Positions 1 through 5,397 of a stretch of 16,140 bases of DNA are shown piece after piece. Within the stretch, counting starts at the first letter, position 1. Every line of letters starts with the position of its first letter. The DNA lies in contig CAKRJK010000007.1 in NCBI GenBank assembly GCA_934351705.1, forward strand, positions 1 to 16,140, given 5' to 3'. The translations under genes were made by a program, and so were the position numbers. The stretch is from an uncultured Lachnospiraceae bacterium. Its GTDB lineage: Bacteria > Bacillota > Clostridia > Lachnospirales > Lachnospiraceae. The notes beneath the pieces were generated by a model that was given only the letters and a program-made list of their open reading frames with translations, searched no databases and was not told the DNA's origin.

Positions 1-203
1 TGCGCTAATATATTAAACTCGCCTTCTTCTGTTTTTAGCCCCAGATTCTTAATAAACGTCTTTTGATTTAGAACAATGCCTTTGGAACCGTAATATCCAA
101 AGAGTTTTTGAAATGTAAGTTCTTGGTATTTTGCCGGTACTGTTTCTATCGTTTCGGTTCTTCTCTTTCTATCAATAATCTCTACAAATTTATTGCGTAA
201 TTT
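1..203 (-). pseudogene. Broken, edge-truncated AlbA_2/Schlafen-like ATP-binding protein
   Basis: On the minus strand an open frame of 67 codons runs from 203 off the left edge. It contains the segments KYQELTFQKLFGYYGSKGIV and LNQKTFIKNLGLKTEEGEFN. These resemble the linker between the AlbA_2 domain and the GHKL-type ATPase domain in the ATP-binding protein family often called Schlafen/AlbA_2 (recognised from memory). The frame starts just after a TAA (206-204) and has no ATG, GTG or TTG near its beginning, and the upstream AlbA_2 domain is absent. A stretch in another frame (from 226) reads MFIDEVIK and would join it smoothly if the A5 run at 201-205 had one more A. This looks like a decayed or frameshifted gene. 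Alternatives are a sequencing error in the A run, or an unrelated family. Confidence 0.5.
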
Positions 204-227
204 TTAATTACTTCATCGATAAACATT

Positions 228-311
228 TTACAATTCCGTTCTATTTATATACTTTATTGCGACAACAGGTAATGGCAATGAAGCAAACAGGTCTTTGTTT
301 ATTATTTTCAT
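228..311 (-). CDS. Possible 27-residue ORF, start of a broken third operon gene
   Basis: An ATG (311-309) overlaps the TGA of the upstream HTH-ImmA/IrrE gene as ATGA, the usual sign of translational coupling. It opens a 27-codon frame (starting MKIINKDLFASLPLPVV) that ends at TAA 230-228. One base later another ATG opens MFIDEVIK. If a single T is removed near 229 and a single A restored near 203, all pieces join into one protein running off the left edge. Hence this is either a genuine tiny protein or, more likely, the 5' end of a third operon gene broken by two nearby indels. No family is recognised for the 27 residues. Confidence 0.35.
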   Translation of the reverse strand: MKIINKDLFASLPLPVVAIKYINRTEL

Positions 312-1504
312 TTGGAATCTTTGGTATTTTTTATATGAAATAGTGGAATAATCTTATCTTCAACATCTAATGTGCCTTTTTTTAAGTGTAACAACTCTTC
401 TATCATATATGGATACAATACCACTCCATATCTTTTAAAATCAGCAATCAATGTTTTAGGTGTAAGAATATTGTTATCAAACAATAAATCTATTGCTCCT
501 TGAAATATACTTTCATTTAATACCCCTGGAATATCATCTGGTTCTTTTGTTCTCCACCCATTTTTCGATACTTGTCTCATCATATATTGATACTGATTTG
601 CAGATATTATATTAAGTTGCCGAGTTCTATACATCATTGCCTGAATTGAAACTTTCCATTTTTTCTTTAGAAAAAGATAAAACTTCAAATCCGTTGGATA
701 CTGTAATACATCTTTTGAAAAACTATCTCTCGGTAGTAAAAACGCACTTGCGAACATATTTGCTTGACGTTCTCGAGCCTTAAATTCCTCTTTAGAAAGA
801 GTTTCTATATCTTCACTCCATGGATGCAATACAATATGGCCTAATTCATGTGCCATATCAAATCTCAATCTGCATTCAGGTCTCGATCCCAATGCTACTG
901 CAATCAAAAAAACATCTGCATTATCAACTAAAGTTCTCTGACTAAATGCATCTATTTTATCCTCGTTAGTAGCAAATCCCGTAACAAGTATCCCATTCTG
1001 TTCAAGCAAATACTGAATATCCTTAATTGGTCCACTGGGTATGCCCCAACATTCCCTCACTCTATTTGCAACCATTTCCATTTCGTCAATTGCGTCTTGA
1101 GATTCACAATCACAAGGATCATCATACCCTTCAAAGTCCAACTTAGGATCTTTGTATATTGGAAAGTCAATATAGTTCCATAGTGTCTCATACATTTGAG
1201 CAACAAATTCTAATTTTACACTCTGTGCTCCTCTGTCCTTTTTTGTTGCGGTTGCCTGTGATCTAAAATAGGTTGTTTCTGTACAGGTATTTATCCTATC
1301 ATTTTGGAAAAAATAATCATAAGGAAATCCAAGGATTTTGGACAATATCCTTACTTTCTCATAATCAGGTATATTCTTTCCATTTTCATACAAGGAAATG
1401 GACTGTTTTTTTATATCAGCCTTTGTTGCAAGATCTGTTAAAGAAATGCCATTATATATCCTAGCCCTCCTTAGTCTATCACCATTAAACTTTCTCTGTT
1501 CCAT
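308..1504 (-). CDS. XRE-family HTH fused to ImmA/IrrE metallopeptidase
   Basis: The 398-residue protein has an N-terminal Cro/C1-type helix-turn-helix (about residues 9-63) and a zinc-metallopeptidase domain of the ImmA/IrrE (COG2856) type. The zinc motif is HELGH at 219-223 in FDMAHELGHIVLHP. A second conserved helix, ERQANMFASAFLLPRD (245-260), supplies the third zinc-ligand acid and the typical FAxxLLxP signature. Family members cleave repressors or antitoxins: ImmA cleaves the ICEBs1 repressor ImmR, and IrrE/PprI cleaves DdrO. The HTH in the same chain suggests it binds its own promoter or a partner operator. The start has AGGAG about ten bases upstream. It lies 37 bases downstream of the 253-residue gene and is probably co-transcribed. 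The C-terminal ~100 residues are not recognised. The target protein is unknown. Confidence 0.88.
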   Translation of the reverse strand: MEQRKFNGDRLRRARIYNGISLTDLATKADIKKQSISLYENGKNIPDYEKVRILSKILGFPYDYFFQNDRINTCTETTYFRSQATATKKDRGAQSVKLEFVAQMYETLWNYIDFPIYKDPKLDFEGYDDPCDCESQDAIDEMEMVANRVRECWGIPSGPIKDIQYLLEQNGILVTGFATNEDKIDAFSQRTLVDNADVFLIAVALGSRPECRLRFDMAHELGHIVLHPWSEDIETLSKEEFKARERQANMFASAFLLPRDSFSKDVLQYPTDLKFYLFLKKKWKVSIQAMMYRTRQLNIISANQYQYMMRQVSKNGWRTKEPDDIPGVLNESIFQGAIDLLFDNNILTPKTLIADFKRYGVVLYPYMIEELLHLKKGTLDVEDKIIPLFHIKNTKDSK

Positions 1505-1541
1505 TTCATATTTCTCCTGTTTATTAGAATTTTAGGAGTAC

Positions 1542-2303
1542 TTATACTTCTTCCTCCATAGCTCTTAGTACAGGCTTAACACCAGGTTTAAGCTTAAGAG
1601 GAATTTTTCTTACTTCTTCTGTATTTTCGTTCAACGATTCCTGTTCATTATATTCCTGCTCTGTTAATGAAGCAAAATCAGGATTTACATATTCCATAAG
1701 ATCCAAGTTATCAACCTCAGTAAAATCTTTATCCAACAGAAGTATTTCAATAGCGGATATTGTATGATGATCAGATGTATATGCTACAATATAATGCCTA
1801 TATCCATCTGCTCTACAAACACTGCCTTGCATAATTTTGTCATAATCTTCTTCTAGCTCTCCAGTGTCAAAAGATGAAGTTACCAAATTCGGATATAACT
1901 CCCCAATAGAGAGCTGTTTGGGCAAGCCTTCGCAATCACCATTCTCTGCAAACAATATTGATTGCAAGTAATGCGGTCTATTTCTATTTTTACGAATTAT
2001 ACTTCTAAGTGTTTGATGTGTGGAAATTGTATATGTCACACAATTAACTTTATCAATAAGAATTCTGCCCTCCCATCCATTTCTGTTAAACGCTAACAAT
2101 TCCACTTCATCCTTTACTACATGTTTTCTAAGGTTTTCATTAATATAATCACCAGGTGCAAAAATATGGCGATTATTAGTTTCAAGATGATTTTCTCTAA
2201 TTTCGTGAGGTACATCATCTGAAATAGCCTTATTGATTGCATATACAATTTTACGATTCAATATGCGATTTTCAATAATTGACTTTTTATTATTGCCTTG
2301 CAT
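1542..2303 (-). CDS. Hypothetical protein paired with HTH-ImmA/IrrE (possibly DUF5986-like)
   Basis: A 253-residue soluble protein with no signal peptide or membrane segment. The start is supported by CAGGAGGT seven bases upstream. The central part (roughly 50-200) looks like a folded mixed alpha/beta domain with FAPGDYINENLRKH, NGWEGRILIDK, HYLQSILF and YRHYIVAYTSDHH. The C-terminal ~45 residues are acidic then basic and low in complexity. I cannot assign it firmly. The GDYINE and WEGRILID patterns remind me of DUF5986, a Firmicute family of unknown function, but this is from memory and weak. It precedes an HTH-ImmA/IrrE gene in the same direction by 37 bases, so it may be the effector, sensor or protease substrate of that pair. 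No catalytic motif is evident. Confidence 0.7.
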   Translation of the reverse strand: MQGNNKKSIIENRILNRKIVYAINKAISDDVPHEIRENHLETNNRHIFAPGDYINENLRKHVVKDEVELLAFNRNGWEGRILIDKVNCVTYTISTHQTLRSIIRKNRNRPHYLQSILFAENGDCEGLPKQLSIGELYPNLVTSSFDTGELEEDYDKIMQGSVCRADGYRHYIVAYTSDHHTISAIEILLLDKDFTEVDNLDLMEYVNPDFASLTEQEYNEQESLNENTEEVRKIPLKLKPGVKPVLRAMEEEV

Positions 2304-2334
2304 ATTTTACCTCCTGTTCATCTTTATAATATTA

Positions 2335-2362
2335 CTTTTACATTTTTATATAGATTTGTCAA
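2335..2362 (-). promoter_or_regulatory. Candidate promoter of the hypothetical/ImmA-IrrE pair
   Basis: On the minus strand TTGACA (2362-2357) is followed after 16 bases by TAAAAG (2340-2335), with a TG extension just before the -10. The -35 is perfect and the -10 is only a partial match. It lies 32-60 bases before the start codon at 2303, in the 233-base gap after the restriction endonuclease gene. The gap shows no other gene. An eight-base palindrome TAATATTA (2327-2334) sits just downstream of the -10 and could be a regulator half-site pair, though such AT-rich words are common by chance. Confidence 0.4.
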
Positions 2363-2536
2363 GTGTTTTTATTTATTCTTTTATTTCCGTCATCATATTT
2401 ACAAAATGCAAAAAAGTTTGTTTATTGTAACTTTTTGGCATTTTCCTCTTACTTATTAACTTCATGCATATTAAACATAAAATTTATTTTAATAATATCC
2501 TTAAAGCATCCTCTAGTGTGTGTCAAGACACATTTT

Positions 2537-3277
2537 TCAATCTCCTGAATTAAATTCCACTAATTTTTCCCAATCAATAGCCCCATCTTCTTTACAAAAA
2601 CTGTTTGAGAATTCTCTGATCAATCTATTAGCAGCTTTATTATAACTTTCTTTATAAGAAGCTACGTATTGTTCTGGCATTGTTCCCATAAAGTTGATTA
2701 TTTTAATATAAAACATTTCATCTCCCGTTAGTTCCGTCCAAAACTGCTTACCTGCTAATTCCTGATACATTTTCGGCTTTCCCTTACCGCTGTCTTTCTT
2801 CTTTCCATAGCAATATCCAATATAAGCCTCGTATCTTGCCTTAGCCTGTTGTGCCAATTTTGACGCCGCCATAAAGTTCTGTTCCTGTCTCTTCTTGCTA
2901 TCAGCATTAAATACGGATGGCCCACTTTTCACAGCAATAGCATAGATAGTGTTATTTTCATCATCTTGTATCATCAAGTCTATACCTTCAGCTAATGCTT
3001 TATTTCCACCGCTAACTGCAATAGCAATCGGTTCAAAAAAGCAATTACCAAAAATGGTTTCTTCACTTGATGTTACAAAGGCACTTAAAACTGATTCCAC
3101 AATCTCCGATGCGTTTTCCATTGCCTTCGCTCTATACAAATATGGATTTTTCCGTTTCATGACTTTTTTGATATCGAGTGTATCTATTTTTTCAATCAAT
3201 GTACTATAAAATATTTCCAGTGATTTTGCTATTGCTTGCACTACCTCTTTTTCATCATAAGAATTATTAATCGACAT
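2537..3277 (-). CDS. PmeII-family type II restriction endonuclease
   Basis: The 246-residue protein matches the pattern I remember for PmeII-type endonucleases along its length: KRKNPYLYRAK (41-51), SSEETIFG (70-77), GIDL (98-101), IYAIAVKSGP (111-120), CYG followed by a Lys/Gly-rich loop, FWTELTGDE, and a closing FCKEDGAIDWEKLVEFNSG. D100 and K117 fit a PD-(D/E)XK core, with Ala at the usual acidic position two before the lysine, so the second acid must come from elsewhere. The enzyme should cut unmethylated target DNA; the recognition site cannot be read from sequence. The start ATG has GGAGGT eight bases upstream and overlaps the methyltransferase end by 11 bases, so it is translated last in the operon, after the protective enzyme. 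Confidence 0.85.
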   Translation of the reverse strand: MSINNSYDEKEVVQAIAKSLEIFYSTLIEKIDTLDIKKVMKRKNPYLYRAKAMENASEIVESVLSAFVTSSEETIFGNCFFEPIAIAVSGGNKALAEGIDLMIQDDENNTIYAIAVKSGPSVFNADSKKRQEQNFMAASKLAQQAKARYEAYIGYCYGKKKDSGKGKPKMYQELAGKQFWTELTGDEMFYIKIINFMGTMPEQYVASYKESYNKAANRLIREFSNSFCKEDGAIDWEKLVEFNSGD

Positions 3278-4472
3278 ATGATTTACCTCCCAATTCTATC
3301 GCATTTTTTATCCGGTTGTGTACACTGGTTCCCCTGAATCGCTTTGTTTCTATTGCAGCTGTTTTATCCGCTGTTGAAATAATAGCTTTTCCAATAGCTT
3401 CTGCTAACCCAATTGGAACTGCATTACCAATTTGCCTATATTTTGCGGCTGTAGTTCCCGTAAATATCCAATCATCTGGAAACTGCTGAATTCTTGCATA
3501 CTCTTTTATACTCAATGGTCTATCTTGCCTTGGATGACAAAGCATTGTCGCTTTTTGTGCAGGTGAAGTTGTAATTGTAGGTGCTGGTTGATTATATGAT
3601 AATCTACGGTAAAATCCCACTTTTCCTCCTCCAGACTTATAAGCACCGCCCATTGCAACCGGTATTATGTCTTCTGGTAAATCTCTCCAATTTCCACCTT
3701 CTGGAACCATATGAAGATATTTTTTTCTTTCCCTACTTAACGGAGTATAATCACCTGGATTACTTTCCAAATCTCTTATAACTTCTCCGACCGTCTTCCA
3801 CCTGTACTCTGGATTTTGATGCATCTGAAAATGTGTTGGTATTGGCAAAAAGATGTCTTCATTATCTCTACTTCCTATCAAAACAAAACGTTCCCTAAAT
3901 TGAGGAACCCCATAATTTACAGCATCTAAAATACCATAAACCGTTTTATATCCCAGCTTGTCAAATTCCGATAAAATAACATCCAAAACTGTTCCCAACT
4001 GCTGATCCGGATTATCTTTCTCCCTTTCTTTCGCAGAAACATGTTTTAATGGAGAAGATACTATACCTTTTACATTTTCCATGACAAAAAATCTAGGACG
4101 AATGTAATCTATCATTCTTATGAAATCCATAAAAAGACTTCCCCTTGGATCATTGATTCCAAGTCTTTTTCCAGCCGTTGAAAATGGTTGACATGGTGGT
4201 CCTCCACACACCATAAATGGTTCACCAATATGTAACCCCGCTAATTTCAAAATTTTCTCCGGACTTATTTCTCTAATATCTCCGCCAAGAACATTATGTC
4301 CATTAGCTCTCATTGTTTCTACACATGAGGGTTCAAAATCCTGTCCGATAACCACATTCAATCCAGCTTTTTCAAGGCCTATATCTAATCCCATTGCCCC
4401 AGAAAAAAAAGAAACCACATCTCGGTTATCCTTGTATTTCTCCCGTACATCTTTCAAATCAAAATTATCCAT
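3267..4472 (-). CDS. DNA (cytosine-5-)-methyltransferase of the RM system
   Basis: A 401-residue C5 methyltransferase with all main motifs in order: I, FFSGAMGLDIG (22-32), for S-adenosylmethionine; IV, GGPPCQPFS (90-98), with catalytic Cys94; VI, ENVKG (132-136); VIII, QFRERF (191-196); a target-recognition region around 200-310 ending PAPTITTSP; IX, RPLSIKEYARIQQFPDDW (318-335); X, YRQIGNAVP (345-353). It methylates the host copy of the restriction site at the cytosine C5 position. I chose ATG at 4472-4470, which overlaps the regulator stop as TGATG; a TTG three bases upstream (4475) is possible but less likely. The methyltransferase precedes the nuclease in the operon, a safe expression order. 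Full length and no lesion seen. Confidence 0.95.
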   Translation of the reverse strand: MDNFDLKDVREKYKDNRDVVSFFSGAMGLDIGLEKAGLNVVIGQDFEPSCVETMRANGHNVLGGDIREISPEKILKLAGLHIGEPFMVCGGPPCQPFSTAGKRLGINDPRGSLFMDFIRMIDYIRPRFFVMENVKGIVSSPLKHVSAKEREKDNPDQQLGTVLDVILSEFDKLGYKTVYGILDAVNYGVPQFRERFVLIGSRDNEDIFLPIPTHFQMHQNPEYRWKTVGEVIRDLESNPGDYTPLSRERKKYLHMVPEGGNWRDLPEDIIPVAMGGAYKSGGGKVGFYRRLSYNQPAPTITTSPAQKATMLCHPRQDRPLSIKEYARIQQFPDDWIFTGTTAAKYRQIGNAVPIGLAEAIGKAIISTADKTAAIETKRFRGTSVHNRIKNAIELGGKSYVD

Positions 4473-4681
4473 CAAACTGTTTCTCCATCATCTAGTATAA
4501 ATTTTCGTTCAAATGTTGTTCCTGTTGCCTCTGCAATTTGGTTCAAATCAGAAACTGTAAATGTTCCTCGCTTAAGCTTAGCATTTAAATTTTGAGGAGA
4601 CATTCCCATTCTTCGTGCCAATTCTGCAACACTTATATTAGTACGCACACATAACACCTTTATTTGTTCTGATATTGTCAT
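4472..4681 (-). CDS. Small XRE-family HTH regulator of the RM operon
   Basis: The 69-residue protein is essentially a single Cro/C1 helix-turn-helix: ISVAELARRMGMSPQNLNAK forms helices 2-3 with the recognition helix around SPQNLNAKL, followed by KRGTFTVSDLNQIAEATG. It resembles the controller (C) proteins and small XRE regulators placed ahead of type II restriction-modification genes. These delay nuclease expression until the host is methylated. AGAGGT lies seven bases upstream of the start, and its stop overlaps the methyltransferase start (TGATG). A palindrome within its own promoter (4725-4737) is the obvious binding site for autoregulation. Whether it activates or represses is unknown; the position of the palindrome favours repression. 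Confidence 0.85.
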   Translation of the reverse strand: MTISEQIKVLCVRTNISVAELARRMGMSPQNLNAKLKRGTFTVSDLNQIAEATGTTFERKFILDDGETV

Positions 4682-4718
4682 AGTAATACCTCTTTAATAA
4701 TTCATCATTTGCATTTAA

Positions 4719-4747
4719 ATTATAAAACTCAGAGTTTATATCGTCAA
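4719..4747 (-). promoter_or_regulatory. RM operon promoter with palindromic operator in the spacer
   Basis: On the minus strand TTGACG (4747-4742), a 17-base spacer, and TATAAT (4724-4719) form a near-consensus sigma-A promoter about 38 bases before the regulator start codon. The spacer holds the perfect 13-base palindrome AAACTCTGAGTTT (4725-4737), abutting the -10. A protein bound there would block RNA polymerase, so it is a good candidate operator for the HTH regulator encoded immediately downstream. A lone half-site GAGTTT also occurs at 4816-4821. Confidence 0.75.
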
Positions 4748-4930
4748 TATATTTATTATCCTTTGGCCCGTGAAACTTGAAATACAATTCGAATAATCAA
4801 ATCATTTCAAATTTTGAGTTTTCATTTTTATCCATGTAAAAAGATCCAACTTATTCCAATTTTGTTGAAATAGGTTGAATCTTTGTTTTTCTTCTTATCG
4901 AGGGTAGTCCGTTTAACAATCTTTAAATAT

Positions 4931-4951
4931 AGGGGTACAACAGGGGTACAA
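4931..4951. repeat. Tandem 10-base direct repeat AGGGGTACAA
   Basis: AGGGGTACAA occurs at 4931-4940 and again at 4942-4951, a period of 11 bases or about one helical turn, so a dimer could contact both copies on one DNA face. Related GTACAAA words recur at 5177-5194. Confidence 0.7.
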
Positions 4952-5172
4952 ATTCCTTTTCACTTCCCACAAAGTCTTGATTTTAAGGCATTTCAGACAA
5001 AAGTACGGATTCTGCCGTGGCAGATGAAAAGTACTTTTATTTTATCTTGCATATCTTCGTTTTTCCTTGTATATCCTTATTTTCCTAGGTTTTATCACAC
5101 TTTCACGACATCTAACCTAATGTACCTATCCTAGCATAAAATCGCATATTTTACCATATCTCGGTAAGTAAA

Positions 5173-5211
5173 ATGAGTACAAATCTAGGTACAAACCCGA
5201 TTCGTACTCAT
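5173..5211. repeat. 13-base near-perfect inverted repeat with 13-base spacer
   Basis: Left arm ATGAGTACAAATC (5173-5185) and right arm GATTCGTACTCAT (5199-5211) are inverted copies with one mismatch, separated by TAGGTACAAACCC. The spacer contains a further GTACAAA. The layout resembles a tyrosine-recombinase core (two inverted arms around a short spacer) or an operator. It is not followed by a T run, so it is a poor terminator. Confidence 0.7.
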
Positions 5212-5343
5212 CAGTACTTTTTCCTATGCCTTTTATTTCCTTACTTGGCACACTTTTTCATTTCTTTGTCTATCCACATATTATAAAGTGGACAGTGAAA
5301 TTTAAATAAAAATTTAGGAGAATAATTTAATGTCTAATATATG

Positions 5344-5372
5344 ATGCAAAATACACAATTCTATGATATACT
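5344..5372 (+). promoter_or_regulatory. Candidate AIPR promoter
   Basis: TATACT (5367-5372) with a TG one base before it (5364-5365) forms an extended -10 about 25 bases before the AIPR start. The -35 position 17 bases upstream (5344-5349, ATGCAA) is weak, as is common with extended -10 promoters. GGGAGG (5384-5389) lies eight bases before the start codon. Confidence 0.5.
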
Positions 5373-5397
5373 TATAAATTAAAGGGAGGTATTTACT

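Larger units (their letters stand above)
4682..5397. other. 716-base non-coding region between divergent RM and AIPR genes
   Basis: No convincing gene lies here; an 83-codon plus-strand frame (4883-5134) has Phe/Ser-rich low-quality content and no good ribosome binding site. The right-facing RM promoter flank (to 4750) and the AIPR promoter (from about 5344) take up the ends. The middle (4931-5217) is packed with short repeats containing GTAC: nine copies in about 285 bases. They include the 10-base tandem repeat AGGGGTACAA at 4931-4940 and 4942-4951, the palindrome AAAAGTACTTTT (5027-5038), the inverted repeat TCTGCC-GT-GGCAGA (5011-5024), and a 13-base inverted repeat at 5173-5211. The pattern suggests recombinase or regulator binding sites, for example an old attachment region, but no integrase gene is present. 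Confidence 0.6.

Noticed and set aside
2233..2548. Plus-strand frames of 61-65 codons around the 2304-2536 gap
   Set aside because: Hydrophobic Phe/Ile/Leu runs come from poly-T tracts; could mimic a small membrane protein, but start signals are missing and they overlap the promoter and the start of the minus-strand gene.
4931..4975. tRNA 3' end (T-arm-like GGGTACAAATTCC)
   Set aside because: No matching anticodon arm, D arm or acceptor stem upstream, and the stem does not pair.
4883..5134. 83-codon plus-strand frame in the long intergenic region
   Set aside because: Aromatic/Ser-rich translation typical of non-coding AT-rich DNA, no ribosome binding site, and overlaps the GTAC repeat field.
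4931..5217. CRISPR array
   Set aside because: Repeats are short (8-13 bases), irregularly spaced and of mixed orientation; no 25-37 base repeat with even spacers and no cas genes anywhere in the window.
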